Origin: Plasmodium brasilianum
Taxonomy: Eukaryota > Apicomplexa > Aconoidasida > Haemosporida > Plasmodiidae
DNA length: 64,000 nt
Direction of reading: 5' to 3'
NCBI RefSeq assembly: GCF_023973825.1
Contig: NC_090126.1
Coordinates: 124,001 to 188,000 of the forward strand
The translations under genes and the position numbers were made by a program. The first letter of the stretch is position 1. Every line of letters begins with the position of its first letter. A model generated the notes under the pieces. It had not been told where the DNA came from. It saw only the letters and a program-made list of their open reading frames with translations, and made no database searches. This document shows positions 52,867 to 64,000 of the stretch, one piece after another.

Positions 52867-54268
52867 TTAAACCCTTATAAATCCTTGTTTCCATTGTGCT
52901 TTGTGATTTTTTGTGTTCTCTATATCTTTATGTAAGAATGATTTGATATATTTTGGATAAAAATACTTAAATATTATATTGGATACCCCTTTCACAGATG
53001 TACCAAAATGTATTAGGTTTTGAATTTTCGATATACCGTTATCCTCTGATGTAGAATTACCACAATTATTTATTATTCCATTAATTTCTTTCGATTTTTC
53101 TTTTTTGAAACTTTAGGAGACCACGAATTATTTACTTTTATTTCAGGATTTTTTAACTGTTTTGTCTGAAGTTTAGTTTCAGTTCTTCACTAAAATTCTT
53201 TTTACGAAGAAGTTCTACCTTCTGCTTGAGGATTCTTGGAATCTTATCTTTTTTGCATATTTGTAGGTGGAATAATGTATTCAATATTTTGTGAAACTGT
53301 TAGACCTTTATTATATAATATGCATGTGTAATGTTTATCTTTAAAATGATAATACATATAACACCTATGATATTCAATTAATGTTCTAAATTTTGAACCT
53401 ACATTCATTGGAAACTATGAGTTTACACTATTTTCGCATGTACCTATGTCTTTTGATTATATTGCATATATTGCAACTTGACTATTTAAGTAAACTAAAA
53501 GTTCAAATGGATCATATTTTTTATCTCAATTAAAATAATTTTCACAGAGTTCATAATTAGAATAACAGCATTCTTCGTCACTTTTTTTTTTCTTTAATAT
53601 AAAATTTACTAATATATTTAACGTTATCAGTATATTTGTTACCCCTAGTTTTATCAGATTTAACGGTACTATCTATTTTAATATAATTACAAAAATATTA
53701 ATACAAACATTTTTGTTCTTGCCATTAAACTCGATAATCTTCGAAAGTATGATATCATGTATATTTAGTTGCCTTTAAATTAATAAGAAACTGTAAATCA
53801 TTAAGTTTTTAATTAATTACATTTACATCAGTATTTACTAATTTAGTACTGTTGATTTCCTTGAATGCATAATATAACCAGTATATAAGAAATAAATATT
53901 GAATTTTAACTTTTTCTTTTTCTTCTGTTGTAATTTTTATTTTAATTTCTTAAAAATTTTGTGCATAGTGTCTTAACATCTTTCCCGTAGCTTTCTAATA
54001 CATTACAATCACTGTAATAACTACTTAAATGTTCATTCTTATTAAACTCGACATATATTTTATATGAAGGTAGCTCCTTTAAATTTTGTTTCTGAAAATT
54101 TGGAACACAAAATTAACATTAAAAATATTTAAATTTTTCCTTTCAAAAATGAATTTATAATAACAGTAAAAAGTAGTATATCATATTCAAAGAATAAACA
54201 ATTATTTGTTTTAATAATAAATAAGAATATACTTCTTCATCTGATGAAACAATATTTTCTAATCCATA
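52867..54268 (-). pseudogene. PIR-family surface protein pseudogene, nearly full length
   Basis: Exon 1 (about 54233-54268) ends NIVSSDEE at a GTATAT donor; no in-frame ATG is left. The intron is 54092-54232 (141 bp, TTTTCAG acceptor). Exon 2 starts KQNLKELPSYKIYVEFNKN, the typical PIR N-terminus, followed by SDCNVLESYGKDVKTLCTKF. After a frame change near a TAAAATAAAAA run it continues ITTEEKEKVKIQYLF, YWLYYAFKEIN, and VKYISKFYIKEKK. After a second frame change in an A run near 53580 it gives ECCYSNYELCENYFN and KKYDPFELLVYL, the conserved Cys and P-x-x-LL region. A polar linker and SVKGVSNIIFKYFYPKYIKS follow, then a stop at 52867. About ten in-frame stops are present across the frames. It is clearly dead, but all PIR landmarks are still in order. 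Confidence 0.85.
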
Positions 54269-57200
54269 ATAATACACATTTATCAAATTAAATAGTATAG
54301 TTTCTGTGTAAATTCTTCGATACATAAAAAATTAATGCATATAATACATCCATATGTCATATGTTTCTTTATATGAATACTAAAAAAAACGTAAATATGT
54401 ATTATTTAGTACTTTTTTGGAATTTTAAAATAAGTTATCATGAATCTATTAATATATAACAAAAAAAAAAAAAAAAAATTTCTCCTAAATAAAATATCGA
54501 TATAACAATGTAATATTATAAGTAAAATGTTCCATCATACGGGAAATTATACTTGTTCTAATTGTTAACATATAATTTCTGTATAAATGTTAACAAAAGT
54601 TATATAATTATATAGAAAAATTATTTTTTTCTATGCATAAATATGAATAGTATTTTATATTTATTTATTAATATAACTATTTCACTTTTTTAATAATTTT
54701 TATAAATAAATGCTTTTACTCATGAAAATTATATTCATTTTTAATTATAAACAACTGTTTAGTGCTTAAATGCATATTTATATACTCTTCTTTATTCATT
54801 ATATTTTTTATTTATAATTGTTCTTTTTTTTATTTCCTTTATATATTTATTACGTATATATTTATCGTAAAAATATAATATTTTATTTTTACTGCTGATC
54901 TCTAGAATTCTATGCATCTTTGGGTATATTTGATTTATTATTATAATGTATATATAAAAAAATAAAAACATTAATTATATATGTAATAGTTAACATATAT
55001 GTAATTAAGTAGCAAAGATTAAAATTATTGATACATTATGTACCTTTTTAAAGATGCTGATATTTATTTTTATATATAATATTTTTCTGCCATAACATAT
55101 ATTCTTTTTAATGAATAACCTTTAAAATTGAAATTATTTTATACCTATACTTTTGAATTATATTGCAAAGAGAAGTTATTTAACAGACTGTACTAAACAT
55201 TGTATTATTTTTACAATATTTTATACGTTTTTTTGGTTGTTATACACATCATTTAATTTTTTTAAGTGAATTATATTATCACCCTATTTTTATTGTGTTT
55301 TTCCAAGAAAATTATGTGCTTTTTTTTAATGTTTCACAAAATAAATAATTAAGTTATTTTATTTCTTGGTATTATTATGATTATTTTTAGCTATTTAATT
55401 ATATTTACGATTTGCATAATTTTTATTAAATCTTACAAGTACACACGAATTATGTTACAGTAAAATAAATTCTTAGTGGCATCGATGAAATACATTTATT
55501 GCAAAGTTGTTCTAATATTTTTTCTATTATAGTCTTTTTTAAATTTTCTCTTAAATTCTCAGTTTTACATAATAATAATACTTTATTCCTTTTTATGTAT
55601 AAATTATAAATAAAATGTATTCATTCTATATATATTTTTGTTCTTAATAATCATTATTTCTTTTCATTTCCAATAATTTCCAATGTACTACCAAAAAGTT
55701 TTTAATTTAGAGAAACTTTGTCCTGTAAATTAACATTAAATATATAAAAGGATTTAAAATTTCTATTACAAAGATACATTTACAAATAGAGTAAAACTGT
55801 TCTTTGTTAATTTAATTTTTTTTTTTAAATTATATATTATTATTTTTAGATATTAATATTAAGTAGAAGAAAGAAGGAATAAATATTTGGGAATATATAA
55901 TTGAAAATTGCGGTAATAAAATTTTTTATAATAAATAATAGTAATTCCCAATAAAAGTAATATAAATGTTATAAATGCAACTTTATTGTAAAACATACAT
56001 TATACAAAATTAAATATTTATATTATCAATATAAATTACAAGAATGTTCTTATTTAATACCAAATATTAAAATAGTTATTTTTTTGGTGACAAATTTATT
56101 GTTTTCGAAGGAATTACTATTGATATAACTTAGAGTATTTATTTTATACCATATAATTAATTATATTGTACATATATTGTGTACGAATAAATAATAATAA
56201 TAATCTATTAAATAATATATATTATATTTTTTTTATTGTAATACAATATAGTGTAATATGTTATGTATGGTTTTACTTTAAATTAAATAAAAATAGAAGA
56301 TAAAAATATTTTTTTTACAGAAATATTTTTATGGTTCTAAAATGTAAACTATTATTCAAGTATAGTCGTTTTTAATTATTTGTAATGATAAATAATTTTT
56401 ATATAATAAAAAGAAAAACAGTAACTATTTATCGATCATTATTTTTATAAATTTATAGTATTTTTCATCAAAATTATTTAAATTTTAAAAAAATATATTT
56501 AATTAAAGAAAATAAAAAAGAGTATTTTTATAAACACTAAAACAAAATATATATAATAATTAGAATTGTTTTATACTTGAACAATGTAACTATCATATGT
56601 ACAAGAAGCATTAAATAAATGTAAGCAACATCTTTTAAATTTCAGAAAGATTATATAATAAATATTTTAGTATAAATTACATTTTACATCAGTTATGGTA
56701 ATGTACTTTGTTTTATTATACATCTTTAATAATATTATTATTTGTAGGGTTTAAAAATTAATATAAAAAAAACAATTAAATTGTTTTATAATGTTAAATA
56801 TTATATTGATTATAATATATAAAATATTAATTTTATTAATTTGAATATTAGAAATGTTTATCTTTGTGATATTCATGATATTATAATTATTATCATGCTC
56901 AAGTATAATTAGATAACGGTTTTTATAAATATATAATTACATAGTTTTATATTTTAACATTATAAATTTGGAAATGTGCTAACATACTATCTTCTTTTAT
57001 TTCCTGATTATATATATTCTAAATAACTAAAATATCTATACTATTACATTTAATTCACACATATTATAATAGAGTGGAACAAATATAAAAAAGAATTGGT
57101 AAATGTTAAATATTTATTAGAAAAAAATTATTAATAAATTATTATGTTTATGTTAGGCAGTATCCCGAATATATTTAAAAAATTATTTTAAAAAATAATT

Positions 57201-57834
57201 TTTTTATTTGTGAAACTAGTTCTTTTTAATTTTTATTAATATGTTATAGGGCAATTAATTCAAAACATATAAAAATTTAATTAATTAGGGAAACCTTATT
57301 AAAAAGAAAAATATTGTAAAGTTTTCAATAATTAAGGAAATAATATGAGATATGTTAAAATTCACTCTAAGAAATCTGTAAAAATTTTAAAAGAAATAAT
57401 TGAAATAAAGAATGTTGAATAATGTAGTATAAGAAGTTAACACTTCACGTGCTTATGGAATAATATTAGAACTTATTTTGAGATTCATGATCGCATGAAT
57501 GATATTAATAAACTTTATATTATAAAAAATAATATTTATATAGGGAAACTGTATCGGTGGTCGTATTATTATTTGAATAATTTAAATTTAATACAAGCAT
57601 AAATTGTTTTTCATAACAACTTTTTAAAAAATATAGAAGTATTAATAGTAAAAATATGTTTCATGAACATAATGATAATTAGTTCAAATATCGTGAATAC
57701 AATGGTACACTATACCAAAAGAACATATTTAGTAAAGAACATTATTGATACCTTTCTATAATTCTAAGAATTACTATTTTAATTGTGATAATATATATAT
57801 ATCAAAAAAATTAATCATCAAACTAAACTGTTAA
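54269..57834. other. AT-rich stretch without a recognised gene
   Basis: Low-complexity AT-rich DNA with A/T runs (for example about 54462-54478). A slightly less biased patch at 57420-57600 (plus) reads coding-like for about 20 codons at a time in shifting frames, with no family motif. Confidence 0.5.
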
Positions 57835-58555
57835 GATGAGTTATCCTTTGAAAAATCAATATATCTAATTGGATCTAAAATATATGAACAAGAGAAGTGT
57901 AAAGATTTAGAATCAGTTGATATTGATGAAGATTATTTAATATTTTGTAGTAAATATAAGAGTATAGGTATAATTGAGAGAACAGATGTTTGAATCACAA
58001 AATATACTTAAATAGTTTCTAAATCTTCCAAACGCCTTGATTTATTTTCTCATTCTACAACCACTATAGGATTAGCGACGAAACAGTTGTTTGCACATAA
58101 TCTTTCATGAATACAGAACATAAAAATAGTACTTATACTTTCAATAATAATAAAAAATTTTACTTATACAATATCTAAATGTCTTTTACTAATTCATATT
58201 TGCATGTAAAAGAAAAAAATGAAAAATTAGTAGAGTTTATGCATATAGCAGCAGGAGTTGTAATTCCAAACCTGAAAATTTTGGAGAAAGTAAAATAGAA
58301 AGAGATGAAGAACATGATTATATGAAGATATTAACATCATATATATGTATGATACATTCCACTACAGAAACACAAAATATATATGTATTCCCCTCTAATG
58401 AGTTAGGAAAAGAATATAAGATAACCATAGATGATACATTATTATTTCTTAAAACTATAACAAGGAAGATTAAAATTATACCAGAACATCAACTTCTACT
58501 TCAACATTCTAAAAGGTTACTCAAATTAAATGTTAAGAAGATTAGTACTCTATAA
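57835..58555 (+). pseudogene. unrecognised decayed gene, two open stretches
   Basis: Two coding-like stretches lie on the plus strand. The first (57835-57990) is 51 codons and a TGA, containing KIYEQEKCKDLESVDIDEDY and FCSKYKSIGIIERTDV. The second (58223-58555) is 110 codons and a stop, containing VYAYSSRSCNSKPENFGESK, ERDEEHDYMKILTSY, FPSNELGKEYKITIDDTLLF and IIPEHQLLLQHSKRLL. Residue use (Ser, Glu, Asp, Gln, Pro, His) is that of real protein, not AT noise. The first could be a PIR-like Cys segment; the second matches no family I can name. An ATG occurs only inside the second stretch (58322). It is probably a decayed or partial gene of a subtelomeric family. Confidence 0.4.
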
Positions 58556-61500
58556 ACTTCTAAAATTTTGAGCTTTTCCTTCGTATCTCGTTTAACTGTT
58601 AGAATAATTTATACTCTTTTTAATTATTATATAGTTAACATAATTTTTATTTTAATATATAAATACTACATAACGATATATCTATATATTAATAAAATTA
58701 AAAACGTATAAACCAAAACTGAATACTTTATAAAATTTTCATTTTATTATTACGTATTTCATTTATGGCATTTTGCTATTTGGATGCACATAAAAATAAT
58801 ATAGAAAAAAAACCCTTTAAAATAATATTCCTAGGAAGTATATAAAGAAAAGCAAGTGAAATAAGAAAGCTCCGATACATATAGACTTGCATAACATACG
58901 GACCTATATGCTTTATCTAGTAGAATGAAAATACATATACTAAAAACAAAAAGAAAATGAACTGATTAAATATATTAATAATCAAAATAATAGGCATGTT
59001 GTTCTTTAATCAATTATATTTAATAACAAAAAGTAAAAATCTAAATAAAAAAAATATAAAAAACGAATTAAATTAATATAAAATCAGTATCAGAAACTTT
59101 ATTAAATGTGTATTTCATATAAATGTAATAATACAGGAGAACTTGTGAAAGGTAAAATGATTATACTTAGGCTAATTTATGATATTTTATGTATTAAAAA
59201 AACTTAAATTAAATATGATATCAAAAACTAAAGGTTACCGAATGATATACTACAAATATATCATAATAAAATAATATATTTTATTAAAAAAGAAAGGAAA
59301 GAAATACTTATAATATTATATAAGAAGAAATATTAAACCATATAATATATAAATAGTTATGTATCAAAATATTATGGAATATGAAATTATTTTTGACAGT
59401 AGTATATCTGAAAACAATTATGAATCTAATTATGCTATTTAATAAATATTTTTTTTTTTCGTTTAACTTAACTATTTGACATTTGATTTTTGGTAATTTA
59501 AACGTATTATCTTGTATTATTACATTTTATTTACACTTTTTTTTTTCTTGTTTTGTTTTCTACTGTTTTATTCGTAAAATTTTACTTAATAATTTTTTTT
59601 TTATTATATAAATGTTTTATAAAACATGTTTATTAATATTTTCAAAGTTACCTTATTACTTCATAATGTCGTTAAACTATTATAAATATAATTACCTCAC
59701 TACGTAAATAATAATATTTCTAATTATTATATACTTTATATTAGTATTTGCTATTTAATACAAAAAGAATATTTATGTTCGCAAAAAGATTCACAAATAT
59801 AATATAAAATTATATTAAGCATAATGTGTAAAGATTAATTATACAATAATCAAAAGGATTATTAATTTACATTATAGATTAAGTCATTAATAAAATAATT
59901 ATTCTTTCCAAAACTAAAATATATACATTAATACAAACCCAATTTTCATGGTATAAAATATAATGTAATTAAGAAAACATAAAATCTTATATTAATATTT
60001 TTATAACACTAATAATTAACTAGGGATGCATATATTCATTTACATATATTAAAAATTATAATTAATTTCCATTTTAATATATTTTTAAAAAATTTCTTTT
60101 TAAAAAAATTTTAGTAAAATATTAAATAAACTTATATTATTAATATATGATAATACTATATTAAAGAATACTAGTTATTATATATACTCCCTGAATTAAT
60201 ATATTTCAGTTAAAAAATATTAAAAAAAATGTAAGAATAATTATAGAACGTTTTTTTGGATTCTCTTTAAAACTTATTATAATAAGGTTTTCAAGTTATT
60301 ACTTGGTATAACTTATATAAATGAAATAATAATGGATATTCAAAAATGGTTCAGTATAAGAAAAAACAAATTAAAGTATTATATTGATATATATATAATT
60401 GATGTATGTATATTTTTGTATTCGATATATAGCTTGCGGATGAAATAAATTCATTCCCCATTAAATTTACATGAATATTTTTTTATGTAGAATAGTTCAA
60501 AATTTTTTTTTTTATTCTTAACTTAACCTTACCAAAATAGTGAATTTTTGAAGTTTTCTAAAATAATTTTATTCCAAATAAACTAAAAGTAAAACTGATT
60601 TTATTTATGTATATACAACACGAGTTATTTTTCCTAACATATATATTACATTTTTACCTATGTAAAGTAGAATAAAATATAATTTCATTTTTCCAGAAGA
60701 ATATTACAGAGAGCAGCACATCTATTTGTTTTAATAACTTAATAAATGAAATTGTTTATATTGAACAACTATAAATTATAATATATTTTTATTATCAAAC
60801 ACAATTTATATATTATTTATTACTTTTAAAAATTTATAATATTTTTCATTTAATATCTATAATTTTAAAATTCTAACGCCCGTTGATAAAAATATCATAA
60901 AATACATTATTCATTATTTTAACTACTAAAGCGAAGTAAATGTAATATATAAAACATATGTCTCAACGTTCGAATCTATTTCTTTACAATAAAAAATATT
61001 AAATATATATATGTATTTATATGAAGACGATTTTTTAAAAATGAATAATTATAATTTAATGAATACATTAATATAAATTGAGGTATATATACGGGTAATT
61101 TAAATTAAAATCTTTTTTTTTTAAGTATCCTTAAAAGAAATATTTAGCAATTTTATAAATTTAAATTTTACTCGATAATAAATTTCCATGTAATATTATA
61201 TTTATTATGTGTACTATAATATTAATGTTCATTTTATTTCTTTAAAACTTGAGAGTATTAATTTTATGCTGTAGTTATATTATTATAATTATATATTCGA
61301 CAAGTTGTAATTGAATAATCATACTCACTAATAAATATTTATGCACTTTCTATAATTAATATAAATTATAAATAATATATCAATATTTTACGTTCTATAA
61401 TTCTATACATGTTATTAATATGCACATAAAACTGATCATTTAATTTAATTGAAATAAGTCAAATAGAAAGAGTACTTCAGTAGGCTTTGTTTTGGTCCAT

Positions 61501-61634
61501 TTTTTATATTTATTAAAATAATTAATAATTATTTGTTTTAACACTTTCTACTTCCTCAAATATGAAATATTTATTTTTGATAAAAGAAAAAATTTAAATA
61601 TATATATAGTTCATTTCTTGTGATTAATTTTTAG
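58556..61634. other. AT-rich stretch without a recognised gene
   Basis: No gene recognised. It should contain the first exon and promoter remnants of the PIR pseudogene that follows, but no clear signal exon with a donor could be chosen. Confidence 0.5.
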
Positions 61635-62277
61635 GAATATATAATAAAAAAGTTACCCAATTATAATAGATTTGATGAATTTAACAAAAGTTATTCTACA
61701 GCATCAAATGATAATTTCTGTAAATAATTACGTAAGTCCAAAATCCAATGTGGAGATGTAAAATAATTTTGTGGGGCGATTGTAAATAAATTAAATATGT
61801 TTGAAAAAAAAAAACTATAGTGAGAGAGAACATAAATATATTTGTTCTTATTTCATTTATTGGTTATGTGATGATATAATCAAAAACTTTAAAACTATTA
61901 GGGAAACTACTTTCGACACATGTTATAAATCTGGACTTAATGGTATTCTTCTTCAAGCGTACGAAGAAATAGTAGGAAGAAGTTGTATATTCTATTCTAA
62001 TGACAGTTTTAATGAATGGAAAGAAAAAAAATACCTATATTATTATTATAAAGTATATGATTATATTATAAAGAATAGTTTTTCTAAAAAAGAAGAAGAA
62101 AGGTGCAGTAAATTTCTTGAAAATATAAAAAATTCGTGTGAAAAACATACTAAGAGTTGCTATAAATATTTTTTTCAGAAAGGTAATTATATGAATGAAT
62201 ATCCAAAATATTTTATATGTGAAAAAAAATATACTCCGAATCATCTCTTACCTAAATTAAAATATACATATAACTAA
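61635..62277 (+). pseudogene. PIR-family surface protein pseudogene
   Basis: Exon 2 begins at 61635 after an ATTTTTAG acceptor and reads EYIIKKLPNYNRFDEFNKSY, the PIR N-terminal pattern. Two in-frame TAA stops follow (after DNFCK and after CGDVK). At the 10-base A run 61804-61813 the frame changes. Downstream the frame is open for 158 codons to 62277, with YICSYFIYWLCDDIIKN (Cys and Y-W-L region), EWKEKKYLYYYYKVYDYI (the W-K-K-x-L-x-x-Y-Y-x-x-Y motif), ERCSKFLENIKNSCEKHT, and YFICEKKYTPNHLLPKL (the Cys, Y-x-P and LL region). The usual linker, membrane span and cytosolic tail are missing after 62277. The A-run frameshift could be a sequencing error, but the two nonsense codons and the missing C-terminus point to a real pseudogene. 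Confidence 0.88.
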
Positions 62278-64000
62278 CCCAGTAGATATCGGGGAAAATA
62301 ATTTAAGAATTAACTATTAATAAAAATGTTTTAATTAAAAGTCAAATTTCATTTAAAAGATGAATTAAATGTTTATTAGATGATTCTTTCTACAAAGTAA
62401 CAATATTCGGATTTATAGGACTTGCAAATATTTTTTGCATTATTCCTATTTTATAAAGTAAATAAAAGTTCCATCTTAAAATATAAAATTTGTTGCACAC
62501 ATCTATGCAATTGATATGACTTAAAAAATATATTGCACAACAAAAATTTTATTCTTTGTATATTTTTATTTTCATTTTAGACTTGTCTCTGCAGAAGAAA
62601 TAAAAATAAATATAAATAATGGATCAAAATGGATGCTTAGGAAAATTTGATGATGCAAAACGTAGAAATGTAAATTGAGATGGTACAAAAATTAATTTAT
62701 CATACTATGCTTTATGGAACAGTTCTAATTTCACATGTATTATAAAATATTTCATGGTAGTAATACTGAAATACATTTAAATCTTGTTCTGGAAGTAGAT
62801 TAGTTTACTAAAACAAAAAAATATATAAATAAATGGTATAGAAATAGTTGTTCATTTGAAAATTATACATTTATTTTTATATTTGATATTTATTTTTTTT
62901 TTTTTTGATTTCAGTAGTTATAATAAAGGTACAAAATGATTTTAATTTGCATAACAATAAAACAATTTTTTGTTTAAAATTTAAATCTTATTTTAATGTA
63001 CCATAAAATATAAAAACGTGATTATATATTTATTTTTCCTCAATTTGTTTATAGATTATACTATATTGTACTTACAAATATATATAGTCGAAATTGTAAA
63101 AATCATAATATATTATATATATTTATTTTACAGTATTATATGTACTTATATGTTAATTTAAAATTTACGTACAACTACAGATAACTATAATAAATTAATA
63201 ATTTTTTAAAGTATAAAAATTAAAAATGTATAAAGGCCTATTATATGCAAGAAAATTATTATAATGATACATTAATTATATATTAAATTGATGCGCTAAT
63301 ATGCTCATAAAATTTTACATTTTGTATTTTATGTGATAAGAGCTAAGGGCATGTAGTTACATTATTTTGTATAATAATTGAATTGAATTATACCAATAAT
63401 TTTTAATTCAAATTATTCATTTTGTATATCGAAGAATAAGTAAATATAAAATATTTGTTATATCAAAGAATGATGAAGTTTTATAATTATAACTATTGTA
63501 GAAAAGGAAAAACTGAAAAAAAATATTTTTAAAATATATATAGATAACTACTCTGTTAATTTTATTAGAAAAATTTAGTTAATTTTGAAAGAGAAATAAT
63601 ATTGACATTATGTTTACTCTTTCATTGTATATAAGTTATTTAAATTAATTATTTTTTTTATTTTCTTTTTTATATAATATTTGACTTTTATATATAACTA
63701 TCAAATGAAAAATACTAAAGCTCATTTTTTTTTAGTTTAACATATAATAAAATTTTTACAAATAATAAAAAAATAAAGTAATTGTATTGTAAAAGCATTT
63801 CTTATTTAGCCATGCGGGACAACTATATTTATGTAAATTTTACTATAAACATATATGAAATATGATAGTATGTGTTAAACTATGTATTCTTTTTTTTGAA
63901 ATAGTTCATTTATTTTATTATAGTACATAATGTATTCCTTTGGAATTATTTATAACTTCAAAAAAAATAATATTTGATTAAAATATATTTTTACTACAGG
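62278..64000. other. AT-rich stretch without a recognised gene
   Basis: Downstream flank of the PIR pseudogene. A patch at 62575-62700 is a little less AT-biased (an acceptor-like TTTTAG, then QNGCLGKFDDAKRRN in one frame). It could be a scrap of a lost exon, but no membrane segment or tail can be identified. Nothing else was recognised. Confidence 0.45.

Noticed and set aside
1..64000. CRISPR arrays, bacterial operons, ribosome binding sites, tRNA or rRNA genes
   Set aside because: Spliced genes and protein families are those of an apicomplexan. No regularly spaced repeats and no conserved RNA gene sequences were seen.

Overview
The window looks like a subtelomeric segment of a malaria parasite (Plasmodium) nuclear chromosome. 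It is extremely AT-rich, with long poly(A)/poly(T) and (TA)n runs. Its genes are two-exon genes with a short hydrophobic first exon and a GT...AG intron of roughly 100-215 bp. The recognisable families are tryptophan-rich antigens (TRAg), PIR surface proteins and PEXEL-type exported proteins with two C-terminal membrane spans. The exported-protein first exons (starting MEQK/MKQK, then FIKI and TWIC) and the PIR style resemble P. malariae fam-l/fam-m and PIR genes, so P. malariae is the best guess; P. ovale is possible. No species-specific marker was seen, and no rRNA, tRNA, CRISPR array or tandem telomere repeat was found.

Layout. 1-9.3 kb: a broken exported-protein gene (2607-3413, minus), then two broken PIR genes (7546-8059 and 8361-9253, minus). 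15.36-16.34 kb: one intact spliced TRAg gene on the plus strand. 20.4-23.2 kb: a broken exported-protein gene and a two-membrane-span remnant (minus). 26.5-28.2 kb: a large TRAg-like pseudogene (minus). 28,692-46,867: an 18.2-kb inverted duplication with arms of about 9 kb. 46.9-64 kb: an unrecognised coding fragment (48.8 kb), a PIR pseudogene (52.9-54.3 kb, minus), an unrecognised remnant (57.8-58.6 kb) and a PIR pseudogene (61.6-62.3 kb, plus).

The inverted duplication is the main structure. Its two arms carry identical intact 308-residue TRAg genes head to head (36305-37372 minus, 38178-39245 plus). Each arm also carries a decayed TRAg-like gene pointing outward (30999-31735 minus, 43824-44560 plus). 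Wherever compared, the arms match almost base for base except at homopolymers. The roughly 805 bp between the two start codons, on the symmetry axis, is clearly diverged. That pattern argues for an ancient head-to-head pair with recently homogenised arms, or a partly artefactual assembly around a real inverted pair.

Only three genes look intact, all TRAg (two of them identical copies). Everything else recognisable is decayed. Several pseudogenes keep one reading frame over hundreds of bases while holding many in-frame stop codons and few or no frameshifts. Genes do not form operons; each is expected to be transcribed separately. TRAg, PIR and the PEXEL proteins are all families of the parasite surface or of the infected red cell, as is usual next to Plasmodium telomeres.
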